Shown here: piece by piece, positions 22,348-34,340 of the stretch
Layout: every line of letters starts with the position of its first letter
Numbering within the stretch: position 1 is the stretch's first letter
NCBI GenBank assembly: GCA_029204225.1
Contig: CM055102.1
Coordinates: forward strand, 41,360,470 to 41,424,469
Source of the DNA: Diphasiastrum complanatum
Taxonomy: Eukaryota; Streptophyta; Lycopodiopsida; Lycopodiales; Lycopodiaceae
Direction: 5' to 3'
Length of the DNA: 64,000 nucleotides
The notes under the pieces: model-generated
What the model was told of the DNA's origin: nothing
The model's input: the letters and a program-made list of their open reading frames with translations, nothing else
Database searches by the model: none
Made by a program: the position numbers and the translations under genes

Positions 22348-23079
22348 TAATCAAAAGTGAGCTTTAGATTTTATTTTCTCAAGCTTTGATCCTAGATTTG
22401 AGTAGTATTGGCTTTGCTCTTGCTACTAGTTGCTAATCTAGTGATTGTACCTTCAAATTTGGTTTCATTTGAGTGATAATAGATCAAATCAAACTTGTTT
22501 TGCTGAGTTATAGCTACAGGAACCAAGATTGAACCATTTCCATTCAACCAAACCAAATTAGAAAGTTCTTATGAGTTGAATCTTGGAGTACATGTCTCCT
22601 GGTAGAGATTTTCATAAGGATTTGAATGCCACCACTCTTTAGAAGTTTGGATCAGCCATTTGAGAGCTTAATTAGGTCGTTCTTAGGCTTCTTAAAGTCC
22701 TAAAATACACCTTTTAGGTTCAGATCAAGTGTTTTGATGAGTTTTAATATAGAAATGCAAAATTAGTGAAAATTGTGTTTCTATTCTACTCGTTTTTGGA
22801 TAGGTTTGTGATTGAATATGTCAATGTGATTCAACCTGAATTTAAGAGGCTTTATTTGTAAGACATTTGTGTGTTATAAAGTGCTTTTGGTTCAGTATAG
22901 GTGGATTCACCCTTCTTGTGAAGTCGAGATCAAGGAGGAGACTAGTTTGATCAAATCTATAGTAAGTTTGGATCTTGAAGATAGATCAAGCTCAAGATCA
23001 CCTTAGATCTTGTTGAAAAATCAGAGAGTGATTCATCTCAGGTCCCAAAGAGAGTGGGATAGCTAGTAGTGATCATATC

Positions 23080-23914
23080 TTGTACAATCTATCTTGTTTC
23101 TTTGAATCTATCTCCTTATCATTGAAGGTGGCATCCATAGGTGCCTATCTTTTGGATTCTAGTGATAGATTGAACTCTTCAAATTATTCAATTTGGAAGT
23201 TAAAAATGGAATCCATCCTTATCATGCAAGATTTTATGGATATTGTGAATGGAGAGGAAGATGATCCAATCCATCCACAAGAAGCAACTAAATACAAGAG
23301 AAGGTACAAGCTTGCACTTCATTGTATGAAGATGAATGTTGCAAATGATTTGCTCAAAGAAGTAGGAGCATGTACCTCATCCCAAGAGGCTTGGGAGACT
23401 CTTCAAAAGATCTATGAGTCCAAGAATACCTCAAGGTTACTTTCCCTCAAGAACCAAGGTCTTAAATGCTTCCAAGGGAGGAGTGAGAGTGGACATCAAT
23501 TTGTTTTGAGAGTAAAAGATTTGAACAAAGAGCTTACTTATGTTGGTGAACATACTAAAGAGAGTGAGCTTGTGCAAATAGTTTTGAATGGCTTATGTAG
23601 TGATTTTACTAACCTTCATATCAAGGATGGAGAGGCTCTCCATCAATGATGGTGATGACAAAGTCTTATTTCTCAAGAGCAAAGGCAAAGCAAAGACCAA
23701 GGGAGGAGCATTCAAAAGGGAGCAAGCAAAGGATGGAGATCAAGGAGGATCCACATCCTCATCATCAAAAGTCAAGCCCAAGAAGGACAAATCTAAGATA
23801 AAGTGCTACTATTGTAGCAAGATGGGGCATTATGCCTCGGAATGCTTCAAGATCAAAGCCAATCCAACATTGGACAAGAGGAGGAAGAGAGCTATCATGA
23901 GGACTCACTCATGA
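23080..23914 (+). pseudogene. Copia B gag
   Basis: Two overlapping frames (23080-23649 and 23588-23914) form one gag with a frameshift near 23.6 kb. Landmarks are SSNYSIWKLKMESIL, a NDLLKEVGACTSSQEAWETL block nearly the same as in element A, and the zinc knuckle CYYCSKMGHYASEC at about 23800. Around 23960 a short protease-region tail (VEGVGSISLCLGSSKK) remains, then the sequence jumps to RT. Confidence 0.85.
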
Positions 23915-24082
23915 TGTCAACCTTTTCATCGTCAAATGTCAAAGGTGACTTATAAAGTCCATTTTTAGAGCAAATGATCATGAATGTAAAGTTGAAGGTG
24001 TGGGATCCATTTCCTTATGCTTAGGATCCTCCAAGAAGACTAAGATAGATGGTGTTCTCTTCATTCCTAGTGGTTTCAAGCT

Positions 24083-24750
24083 ATGTGTGATGAGTACAAT
24101 GCATTGATGGAGAATGATACTTCGATGCTTGTTGATTTACCTTTGGATAGGAATGTAATTGGATGTAAGTGGGTTTTTAAGCTCAAGTTGAATCAAGATG
24201 AGAGTGGTTCTAAGCGCAAGGCAAGGCTTGTAGCCAAGGGGTATGCTCAATCAAAGGGCATAGATTATGATGAGACCTTTGCACCCGTGGCAAAGATGAT
24301 CACCATAAGACTAATCATTGCTCTTGCTTCTCACTTTGATTGGTTATTGTTTCAAATGGATGTGTCAAATGCTTTCTTAAATGGTCATTTGGAAGAGGAT
24401 ATATTCATGGAGCAGCCCGAGGGCTTCATCAAACAAGGTATGGAAGACAAGGTGTGTCATCTCAAGAGGAGCTTGTATAGTATTGAGCCTTGGCTAGAAC
24501 TTGGAACACAAGGCTCAATACTTTTCTTATCTCTATTGGATTTACTCCTAGTGAGTATGATCCCACTTTGTACATAAGATTTAGTGCAAAAGGCATTGTA
24601 CTTTTATTACTTTATGTTGATGATATCATACTTAGTGTAGATGATTTAGAAGGTGTTGAGAAAACTAAGCTAGATCTATCCAAAGAGTTCAAGATGGTAG
24701 ATCTCGGGCTTTGCACTTCATTTTGGGTATGGAAGTACTTAGATCTTTAG
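24083..24750 (+). pseudogene. Copia B reverse transcriptase
   Basis: The frame 24083-24577 gives RT landmarks NVIGCKWVFKLKLNQDESGS, ARLVAKGYAQ, DYDETFAPVAK and FQMDVSNAFLNG. After a frameshift (about 24.49 kb) the next frame contains LLLLYVDDIIL, so the YVDD active site is kept. Because protease and integrase were deleted upstream (about 23.95 to 24.08 kb), this RT is fused almost directly behind gag. Confidence 0.85.
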
Positions 24751-24814
24751 ATTATGTCTTCATTTTTCAATCTAAGTATGCCATTTCATTACTCAATAGA
24801 TTTAACATGCATGG

Positions 24815-25576
24815 ATGCAAGCATGTAGAGACTCCTATGAACATGATGTAAAAGTGACCAATAAAGAGGATGAAAGATCCTTCAAGGACATCACTCTTTA
24901 TAGGCAAATTATTGGCTCCTTAATGTGGATAACCATAACAAGACCTGATATTTGCTATAGTGTCTGCAAACTTAGTCAAAATATGAAAGATCCATTAGTT
25001 ATCCATTGGAAATGTGCTAAAAGAATATTGAGATACATCTCGGGCACACTAGATTTTGGGGTCTTTTATAGAGGTGAATCCATTAACTTGCATGCTTTTA
25101 GTAATTCAGATTTTGCAGGGGACAAGAAGGATAGAAAATCAACAAGTGCCTTTGCAACTTACATTGGAGAAGGTGTGGTTTTTTGGCTATCAAAGAAGCA
25201 AGAAACAATATCTCTTTCATCAACCGAGGCCGAGTACAAGGCTCTAACAACCACAACCAAGGAAGTACTATGGATCAAGAGCTTGCTTGAGGAGCTCAAA
25301 GTGATCGGATCAGGTGTCATTCCACTCATCTACAATGACAACATCTCAGTCCAACACCTAGCATCCAATCCAATCTACCATGCAAGGAGCAAACACATAG
25401 AGATTGCTCACCACTTTGTAAGAGAAAAGGTCCAAGCTAAGGAGGTCTCATTGGAGCATGTTTCAAGTGAAGAATGCATAGCTGACATATTGACAAAGCC
25501 TCTTCAAAAGAATGTTTTTTTAAAGCTTAGATCAGCCCTTGGATTAATTAGTAAAGCTATGTTATCATCTAGCTAG
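24815..25576 (+). pseudogene. Copia B RNase H domain
   Basis: A 253-codon frame covering the RT connection (ITRPDICYSVCKLSQNM) and RNase H: FSNSDFAGDKKDRKSTSAF, where the first catalytic Asp position reads Asn, LSSTEAEYKALTTTTKE and KHIEIAHHFVREKVQAKEV. It ends 11 bp before the polypurine tract ATTGTGAGGAG and the 3' LTR. Confidence 0.85.
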
Positions 25577-25587
25577 ATTGTGAGGAG

Positions 25588-26286
25588 TATTGAAATTTCA
25601 CAATTCTAGCTTGACCATTTTTGGTCACATGCATTGTACTTGGCAAGATGGCCATGTAAATAAATGCCACACATGCCAAATCACATAAGATGCTTTCCAA
25701 TAAGTTCAATCCTCATATTACATTGTGATAGATCTTTGAAATGAGACAAAAATGTGTTTGGATAGGCTAAAGAAATTCCAGGATCTAAAAATAACATGTT
25801 TTACATTGTTTTTGAATCTCGAGATCTTGACCCCAAGTTAGGGTGTATCCAGTGACCTATTAGGTTAGATATTAGGGTTAGGGTATGAAAAGTTCAGAGG
25901 TGCCCTAATATGCTCAGATCCGAGCTTGAAATGTATAAATACATGATGGGATCTCCATCAAATTATCAAGAAAAATCGAGTTTTTCCACTTCTATCATCA
26001 TTGTCTTCTGGTGGTGTGTTCTAGCTATTGGATGTGAGTGTTTTTATGCATTAATTGCTTGGATTGAAAGGTACTGAACCTGTTTACAGGTCTGAGAAGC
26101 TTGTTGTACTTTACTTTGGTTCATTTGATCAAATCTATGTGCCTAATGTGGAGTTAAACGCCAAATTTGCTGATTTTGATAACTAGTCTTGATTCTAGCT
26201 CATATTTTGGATCTAGACCTTTTATTTGTGCATCCTCCATCACTTTTAGGATTGATTGGGATTCATTTTGCTGTAAAATTTTGTCA
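25588..26286 (+). repeat. 3' LTR of Copia B
   Basis: 699 bp, starting TATTGAAATTTCAC and ending TTTTGTCA. Compared with the 5' LTR it lacks the 165-bp inverted/duplicated block and has scattered substitutions. Confidence 0.9.
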
Positions 26287-26573
26287 AAATACTCCCAAGC
26301 CTCTTCAGCACTTTTACATGATGATACTTTCCTCAAAAGATTATTGCTCACACAATGAAGTGCTAGCCTAGATTTTTTTTTGTATCTCACTAATACCTGT
26401 GCACCTAGAGGTTCATCTTCATCCTCAATCAAAAACTCATAAAGGTCTTGGAGCACCAAAAGTGACTCCATCCTAACCTTCCAAATAGCATAATTTGTAG
26501 AATTCAATCTCTCACTAGCTTCTAGAAGGTATGCTCCAACAAATCTCATCTTACTAGTGACTTCTACAAACAA
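26287..26573 (-). pseudogene. Copia C gag N-terminus
   Basis: The minus strand reads ATG-led MRFVGAYLLEASERL, then NSTNYAIWKVRMESLLVLQD and SCKSAEEAWEYF, closely parallel to the gag start of element A (SERLTSTNYSIWKVRMESLL). The residues after about 26287 in the open frame are not gag; they come from the inserted LTR of element B. Confidence 0.9.
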
Positions 26574-27321
26574 GAAATAGATTTGATTGACTTGAAACTC
26601 ACAAAGGTCTCACACTTGTAGTGTTTCACTCAAATTTGATTTCTAATCCAATTCCGTCACTCCCTCAGAAAGCTGGAATGAAGATAAGGTGAAGTGAAAA
26701 CTACTTTCAAACAAATCTTGCCAAGAAATGGATTTGATTGTCTCTAGAAACTCACTAAGGTCTCTCTCTTGTAGTGTTTCACTCAAATTAGATTTCTAAT
26801 CGAACAAATGTACTTATGATCTTAGTTCTAGCACTCCCTCACAAAGTTGGAATTAAGATAAGATGATGTGAAATCTACTTACAATCAAATCTTGCCAATT
26901 TTGGCTATTTTTTAACAATAACATGACTAAATCTCTCTCACACTTTTTGGTGTACTTTCAAAACCTGTAAAACAAAGTTCAGAGAACCTAATTTCAACCT
27001 AGATTAATTAGATTTCATGACCCTATGTCAAATCTAATCAATGGCACTCAATCTTGGTAGCTTATCCTAAAACTTCCACCAAAAATTACATCAAAAGCTC
27101 ACAAATTGAATTTCTTTGGATCAAATGAATACCATGCATTAAGTGCAGGTTCAAAGGTGCCCACACATGTGGACAGTACTAATTAGGACCCCTACCAAGT
27201 TTGGGATCAAGCCTCCTCACCAAAATCAAGATTCTAGCTTGCCCTCTCAATACTAGTTTTTAGCACCAAAACTTGTTAAAAATGGATTTGCATTAGATTA
27301 ATGGCTTATGCTCTTATACTT
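26574..27321 (-). other. Copia C leader
   Basis: Untranslated region between primer site and gag. A stretch of about 115 bp is duplicated with changes (TTTCACTCAAATTnGATTTCTAAT at about 26626 and 26778). No gene. Confidence 0.6.
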
Positions 27322-27334
27322 GGCTCTGATACCA
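27322..27334 (-). other. Primer-binding site of Copia C
   Basis: The complement reads TGGTATCAGAGCC next to an LTR that starts TGTGAAAGTACTG at 27335. Confidence 0.85.
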
Positions 27335-28236
27335 TGTGAAAGTACTGTACTTTAGGAACATAAATGGATCTACAAAAAATCCACAAAAGTGATTGGATGC
27401 TTGCTTAACAATCTATCAAAAAGCTAAACACAAAAAAGTTGATCTAGATTGGCAATTTGACAAACAACAAACATTAACAATCAAAAACATTGATCAACAT
27501 TGAAATCCAAGCTCACACGTGTGTACTACAGGCTGTAGTACGGCCTTTAACCTGAAAAATAAGTAGAAATTGATTTGGTTTCATTTGGATCACAAAAACT
27601 CAATGTACATAGTGAACTAGCTTGAGATTGCCAATAAGCTCCAAAAATATTCTATCTACTCAATTTGGGAGCTTGAAATACATAGCAAATTCGACTTCCT
27701 TTGTGAAGTTAAGTGGATTTCCAGCATATAATAAGGAAGTTAACTCAGCCTTTTTGCCCTAAAATAAAACCCTAGTCTATTTTCTAGAGTCATGCTTGGT
27801 AGATAACTAGTTGGTCAATTTTTCACCTTAAATCTAGGATTTAGGTCCTATAAACTAGGAATCACTACCAAAATGACATGACCAACCCTATGGACTTACC
27901 TAACCTACATTAGGATAGGTTTCCCACGTGGCATCATGGCCTCACATGTGTGAGACCCACTTGTGTACACAATTTACGCTATTCTACATGGTTTTTTATC
28001 AAGCTAGATTTGCCAATTTTTGGTAATTCTTCACACAAGGAAACATTATAGCCATTCACATTTTTTTTTATAATTCTATTTTTGGCCTACTAACTACTTG
28101 AGTAGGCAATATAAGAGGAAAGACCATGTTTTGACTTTCAAACGATTCTTTTTTAACTTTAGATCTCTCCTAGTTTTGGTGACCTTAGATGTCTTAGTGT
28201 TATCAAGTACAATTTGGTAGATATTACATGTCAACA
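27335..28236 (-). repeat. 5' LTR of Copia C
   Basis: About 900 bp, from TGTGAAAGTAC next to the primer site to ...ACATGTCAACA (on the minus strand TGTTGACATG..., comparable to the TGTTGA start of A). It contains CACACGTGTG at 27514-27523, CCACGTGG at 27924-27931 and a CACATGTGTG variant at about 27942. The outer border is inferred from the TGTTGA start. Confidence 0.7.
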
Positions 28237-29094
28237 AACAATATCATGCACACTTGAGTTCATTGTGAACATGCAATACAAAGAGATTGAAAAATATAGT
28301 TTTTTTTTGAAGAATTATATTTGGTAAATATCAAACAACATATTTCAAAGAAGACCAATGGACTTTCAAAAAATAATTACAATATTCATCCTTCAAAATA
28401 TATGAATGTACCCTCATGGATCTGATCCAGAAATTCTGTATCGGCCCACTTGAGTATGACACAGCCAACAAATGTGGTCTTATAGTCACACATTCATTTC
28501 AGAAGCCATTGCAATCATGGTCTAGGCAAAGGTAACAAGCGAAAAATGCCCAATCTCAATCATATATTGACAAGGATTCAAATGATGAATTCGAGTGAAA
28601 GAATGATTATAGTAGAATTATGAATAATCATGGCTATGTAACAAAGTCCATGAAACAAGTAGGTATGAAAACAATAACGTTATGATATCACTGAATAGTA
28701 CGCCAAAACATGTGTATAGCAACATGTTTATCATCAAAAACTTAACTTTGTCAATTCCCAAATAGTGCTGTTTTCAAGATAATGCATCCACTTCACCTTG
28801 CACAAGCTAGCTGACACGCCAGTTAGCTCGAATGAACAAAGTAGCAATAGAAAGAAATAAGACTAGCTTTCTAGCCAGAAAACACGCTAACTCGTAACTA
28901 AGAAAGAGCTTCTGATAAGCCTGGCAAGGTTCACTTTTTCAATCCATTTCAAGCATGAGACCACAAAACATAACTGCCAATGTCACGAGAAAGCTTGCTG
29001 AAGAAATTAACTATCTAATGCTGAAATATGCTGGAATACATATTCACCCTGATCAAAATTCAAGTGTACTGATAGGCATTTCTGTTGCACTGCT
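28237..29094. other. Intergenic, 3' of SOD gene
   Basis: AT-rich DNA between the Copia C LTR and the last SOD exon. The right part should hold the SOD 3' untranslated region. I see no gene, and the short plus-strand frame at 28955-29152 runs antisense to the last SOD exon. Confidence 0.5.
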
Positions 29095-30587
29095 TCACGT
29101 TGGTGTGAGACCCACCACACCTGTTATCCATAACATGAGAGAAGCACTATGAATATAATTCAGAAGAAAATTTATTGCATCAGACAAGATCTAGCCTTTA
29201 CCACAAGCAAGACGGCCTCCAGCATTGCCAGTTGAAAGACTAAGCTCATGCCCACCTGCACATAGAAGACGGGAACCTCAGGAAGGATGTCATGTAAAGC
29301 CTTTCTATTCATAGAAAAAAACATTCTGGATGTAATCAAGGACTTAATGCTTAACACCTCAAAGACATATAAAAGACAGTCAATGTGTCAAATGAGCACA
29401 ATTTTAACTAAGTCAATTAACACATCTTTCAACAGCCTGACAAAGAGTCTCACAACAAGGACTTGCAAGAAAAGTATAAAAAGGTCTTACCTTTACCAAG
29501 ATCATCTTCCAGTTCATGAACTACCAAGGCCCTTCCAACCACTGAATGAGGTCCATTCAAAGGAATCTGGACAGTGATAACCAGACCAAATCCATTAGGA
29601 GAAGAAAGTAGAGGATACTATGCAAGGATCAAGAAAACTGTCCCAAGGAGTACAAAACAGCTACATCATTGGTAAAGAACGGAGGCGATGTAATTGTGAT
29701 AAAGTATCATTGAAAAAATTTGGTCAAAGTTGCTATTACAGATCACCTGGCTGTCAACAATGACAGCTTCTGCTACACCTGGCAGAAAATTTGTAAGCAA
29801 AAAACAATCAGCAAGCTGCAATATGAAAATTTTCAGAGTTCTAGCAAAATCAAATGTAAAACATTTTAAGAAAAGAATATGTGCGACTCAACAACAGTAG
29901 AAGGGTTAGCTTCCAGGCATCATTAAGTCAGTGTAGCAATACCATCACTTCCTGCAACAACATTCCCGAGGTCACCAGCATGCCTAATCTCATCTTCTGG
30001 AGCTCCGTGAGTCAGTTTCTTGGGATTGAAATGTGCTCCTGCATAGCAAGACCAAAGAGTGAGAGAGTGAAAATACATCATACATTCACAACTGAACCCA
30101 AGCAACAAGACGTACCAGTTGAAATGCATCCATTTGTAGTGTCACCATACTCGTGCTGCACATTTCAAAAACATGCCAAATCAAATAGTATAGTGCTTCA
30201 AAAACTGCCTACATGTGAACCTAACTGTACGTTAAAAAAAGCTTGTTGCACCATTCAACATTCTCTAGAAGTGACTTCACCAAAGTACCCCTTCTAAACC
30301 CCAGATTCACTTTGTATCAGTGCAACAATGTACTTAAATCTTGACATGGAGAACCTGGCAGAATGCACTGGAACTGGAAAAAAATTCGGATGGCTGAAGT
30401 CAAATGACAAAATCAAAATGCTTTTAAGAAGTCCCAGGTGAAAATAAACTTTACCAAATGGAAACCGTGCTTTCCAGGTGTCAAACCAGATATTGTAAGT
30501 TTCACAGTAGTTGGACCTGCTCACAATTCAGTGGCATAACAGGATATTTCAGAGGGCTTCTTCTCAAATAAAACTTATACTGGCTGT

Positions 30588-30668
<81 letters not shown>

Positions 30669-31666
30669 CATTTCTTATCTAGTACAAGCAGGTTAACTTT
30701 AGGGTTGATAAAGGTTATTGGTACAGAAAAGAGCCACATGCTGTATAAGGATTCTACTCAGCCGTATATATAATCTGTATTCAGGAATTGGTAATCTCAT
30801 AAAAGATTCAAAACACATGCAAGCAACTCAAGCTTTACATGCAACAGCTTATTTACTAACAGGTGTTGCAAGTTAGATCAAAAGACGAAATCTAGATAAG
30901 AATGATAAAACGTCACCAAAATCTGTGCAACAATTTCAAAGAAAAATCCAATAAGATTAAGAATGATACAGATATATAACTGAGTAAGCTTCCTGTATTC
31001 TCCTGTCCTTAGATTTAAGGAAAGAACTGGAGTTTTGATAAACTCTCATAAGGATGGGAAATGCATCAGTTTCAGGAGAATACATACATGAATCTGACCT
31101 TCCTAAAGGTAAACAACAATCAAGCAAAGAGGGACTATCATTCCCGATGCTTAATTCCAAGTTAATTATGTGCACATTAATGCTCATAAGCTGATTTCTT
31201 TCATAATTTTAGCACAGACTACAAACATTAAGGCAACTGCGAATTGAAGTGAGTGAAATGCAGACGCTGGCATCCTTAGCAGCGCATCCTGCACATTAGA
31301 GAAGAAGTAAAAGCGACAACATCGGATCTAATTAACATCAAAAGCATGAAACGACATTGTAGCAAGCAGAAGCATTCATAATAAATAGGGCATATTACCA
31401 TCATCTTCCTGCGTCAGATATACGATGCCCTCCACAGAAGAGCTTCCCTTCAACACAGCCACCGCTTTCTTAGTCTCAGCAACCACGATCAGGGACCTGG
31501 CAGCAGCAGCGGGAACGAGGCCAAGATTGAGGGACGTGCGCACCTGAGTCCCGGAGAAAGAAGAACGCAGGAGAGGAAATCGGGAGGGAATAGGCAGCCT
31601 TTGCGAGGAACAAGAAGCAGCAGCAGCAGAATAATAGTTGAGGAGGGTAGAACCGCAAGCAGCCAT
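29095..31666 (-). CDS. CSD2: Chloroplast Cu/Zn superoxide dismutase, 8 exons
   Basis: Converts superoxide to oxygen and hydrogen peroxide in the plastid stroma. Exons (plus coordinates, transcribed right to left): 31399-31666, 30455-30516, 30116-30155, 29943-30038, 29747-29778, 29491-29566, 29202-29255, 29095-29120. All borders are GT/AG, phases join without a break, and the total is 654 nt (217 residues), close to Arabidopsis CSD2. Residues 1 to about 64 form a Ser/Ala/Arg-rich transit peptide; the mature part starts near [11 protein letters not shown]. Cu and Zn ligands are seen in HGFHLHEYGD, the AHFNP His, [16 protein letters not shown] and VVHELEDD. The disulphide Cys lie in NGCIS and RLACG, and it ends GVVGLTPT. 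The symbol is by similarity. The gene has no visible damage. Confidence 0.96.
29960..29981 (-). promoter_or_regulatory. Possible miR398-like target region in SOD exon 4
   Basis: The minus strand reads TGCTGGTGACCTCGGGAATG over the HAGDLGN codons, the same place where Arabidopsis CSD2 mRNA is cut under miR398 control. The core GGTGACCT is kept, but pairing to the microRNA 5' seed would be poor. It may reflect only the conserved protein sequence. Confidence 0.25.
30585..30666. repeat. (TG)n(AG)n compound microsatellite in SOD intron 1
   Basis: An 82-bp run of TG followed by AG on the plus strand. In the SOD transcript it reads (CU)n(CA)n and lies about 70 nt before the exon-2 acceptor (exon begins 30516), so it adds a long pyrimidine-rich tract to the intron. 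Confidence 0.95.
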
Positions 31667-31684
31667 AGCTCACTGATCTCTCGA

Positions 31685-31712
31685 TCTCTCTCTCTCTCTC
31701 TCTCTCTCTCTC
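31685..31712. repeat. (CT)n microsatellite in SOD 5' leader
   Basis: About 28 bp of TC repeats, 19 bp before the SOD start codon. On the coding strand it is a GA repeat in the presumed 5' untranslated region. Confidence 0.9.
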
Positions 31713-31769
31713 GAGCTTCTCTCAGGACAGAAGAAATGGCAGACAAAGAAGAGAAGAAGACCACAAGAA

Positions 31770-34080
31770 TTTAGAAAAAAAAACCCAGGGAAATTAAATA
31801 AAAATAATAATTTACAATGAAAGAGACCTGAATTATATACATATGTGTATGTGTATATATAAATATATAAAAATATGGTTTATTGGCTATTTTTGTGGGA
31901 GATAGTGAGGCTCTATTAATTTCTATTCTTTTTGATAATTGTCAAAATTTTAATTTTAAATGATTGTTTGCCAATTTACTTTTTTGCTATTCACTTTTTT
32001 AGAAATATAAAAAAATATGGTACAATTTTTGCACAAATAATACTTTTTGTAGCAAGTACTTGAAAAAGAATGTTCATTGTTGTAATGAGTGATACACAAC
32101 AATTGATGTAATGAGTGACATACAATTATTTGCCAATTTGTTAACCCTCAATTTCTTAGGATTCAATTTTGACTTTGAAAGTACAAATGTAGTTGCATGC
32201 ATGAATTACAAATGTTTTGATGTTTATGCGTTCAATGCACTACATACAACTACAAAACGAATCTTTGAATGAATTACAGAGCTCACAACATCTGCAGTAT
32301 GAAAATTACTACACTATGGAAATTTACACTCAACTTCTCATTGATGTATGTACATGTAATATGGAAGTATATTTACTTGAGACTCAAGAGCATTGACATC
32401 TAGGTTGATGTTGGTTGTACAATTATTGAAGATGCCAAATTGTTGACTAATGTTTGTAATGAATGTGTTGGAACCAACATCAAGTTTTCCTTCAGGCCAT
32501 GATTGAAAACGAGCATCAATGTCCAAGAAAGATAGATCATCATCCTTACAAAGCATTCATGGGCATCAATTGCATTATGCCTTTGTGCACTTGTAGAAAG
32601 CTACAAGATTGGTACTACATTCCCCTCTATTGACATCGACAAGAACATCATTATCCGCTAGATTGTCCACAAAACAATTTGAAGCACAGGTCTTCGGCTT
32701 TCAACATTGTTGCAATAATCTTTTCTGCAATGCTAGTAGCGAAAGGCCATGAATTAGTGTAGTAACTAAATCTATAGATAAGACATTGTCAAAGTGGTTG
32801 TCAAACATTGAATCAACAAATAACAATAATTGTTCGCGTGATCGAATATACACACAACTACATGCTATAGCATGAGTCATTGCTAGTAACTACTGGAATA
32901 AATGAATCTCAAAAGGACATCACTTGACAATCTTCAAAAACATTTGAGAATTTTGAGCTCAATAAATGCCTCCGACTTAGTTCATGTTGCACAATCTTCT
33001 CATCCAGTTCTTTTAACTGAACCTCATATTTGCGACGCTTTCCATTCCTAAAGAGCTTATTGATTATTGACATGGTAGCCCATTTTATGAGTTTCAATGG
33101 TTATATCGATGGTATTAATTTTCATTTTGATGACCACTTATGGCCATGCCAATGGTTGTTGAAACACCCACATTGATCATCCACGAGTGTTGACTTCTTG
33201 TGTAATGATGGACAACATGTTTTTTGTCCAACATGTAAGAACCTTCACTCCCACATTATTTGTATTGAACCACACCTTCCACCAAAGAAACACACAATTC
33301 AGTAGATTCCAACCATGTTTGTAGTCAGTATCAATAATCAAGTCAAACATGAAATTTGTTTGCCAACAATGAATGACATAAGAATCAAACAAAAAGCTGC
33401 AAAACACGTTACATGTTATGAATTTTTCCTAGCTTGCAAGAAGTTGAAAGTGCTCCTCCTAATCATGGATGCCTCATAGTTCTTGTTGTTTCACTCAAAG
33501 TATCTACAAACATCAGTTGTAAAAAAAAATCACAATTGTTTCGTATAAAAGAATTGTAGTAGACAATCATCATTACTATTGAAAACAAAGGGACAACTAA
33601 AATAAACCTAGTGGTTTAAGAAACTAAAATAATGATAATCTATGTTGGTATTAGGATATTTTGAATAATCCACAAACATTCAAAAGAAAGGAAGAAATCA
33701 AAATAGAAAGATATGAAGCACATACTTCACATATTCATCATGATCTTCATTTCCAACAACAAAGGTTAGCATCTAGCAACTTGTACAGTTCGATGTAGCC
33801 CCTAACTATGAAAGGACTTAAACATAAGTAGCATTTGCATTTTTGGACGCTTTGGGGGCAATCAAATCTATGGTTTTGATCTTTCAAGCATTGAACCTCA
33901 TCAGCCCACATCATAGGGTCAGATTTCTTTTGCCTTACATTGGCACTAGATTTTATGGAGCAATCAATTGAAATAACAAGTTATTTTCGAGCTCTTTTAA
34001 AATACACATGAGACTGAATCAACGTAAGAATCTCATCAACACCATCTCATGTGTATTTCTCTTGATATCTTGGTTTTCTA
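31770..34080. other. AT-rich upstream and intergenic DNA
   Basis: The first few hundred bases should contain the SOD promoter (minus strand). No gene is supported. Between about 34000 and 32340 the minus strand has several short open pieces with a coding-like look. One, about 33910-33790, holds WADEVQCLKDQNHRF and a CKCYLCL cluster; another, at 33097-32909, has a charged helix-like run. I could not join them into a known protein. Confidence 0.4.
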
Positions 34081-34340
34081 TGTGTAGAATGTTGATTTTC
34101 CTATTGATCTTGCTTACACACGTGTGAAGGACAATATTGTACTGATGTTGTACGGACAGGGATAATACTAAGTCATATCTAAGTGTTTATGGTCGGATCT
34201 TTTTGCATTCTAAGTTCTAGCATGCATAAAGTAGTGATTTCTATCTTCTAGCTATTTCTAGATGTGCAACCAAATTTGGCTAAAGATCATTGATGAACTA
34301 ATGTGTTTGGATCTCTGATTTTTCACAAATACATGTGCCT
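34081..34340 (+). repeat. LTR-like remnant with G-box palindrome
   Basis: CACACGTGTGAAGGAC at 34117, followed by TGTACTGATGTTGTACGG, strongly recalls the LTR blocks of elements A and C (CACACGTGTG plus GTAC-rich flanks). No primer site or second LTR was found, so it is called only as a fragment. Confidence 0.4.

Larger units (their letters stand above)
21471..26286 (+). mobile_element. Copia B, inserted in Copia C gag
   Basis: A plus-strand Copia with a 5' LTR (21471-22334, 864 bp), primer site (22335), broken gag-pol and a 3' LTR (25588-26286, 699 bp). The flanking 5-mers are AAAGA (21466-21470) and AAATA (26287-26291), a duplication with one mismatch. If B and one 5-mer are taken out, the minus-strand gag frame of element C reads straight through. 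B lacks most of protease and all of integrase, so it is not autonomous. Its LTRs have diverged, so it is older than A. Confidence 0.9.

Noticed and set aside
30511-30773. Plus-strand frames with Cys-Val and Arg-Glu runs
   Set aside because: They translate the (TG)n(AG)n microsatellite inside SOD intron 1.
32338-33920. Several minus-strand coding-like pieces, one with a Cys cluster
   Set aside because: They do not join through plausible splice sites or frames into any protein I know; kept only as a remark in the region entry.
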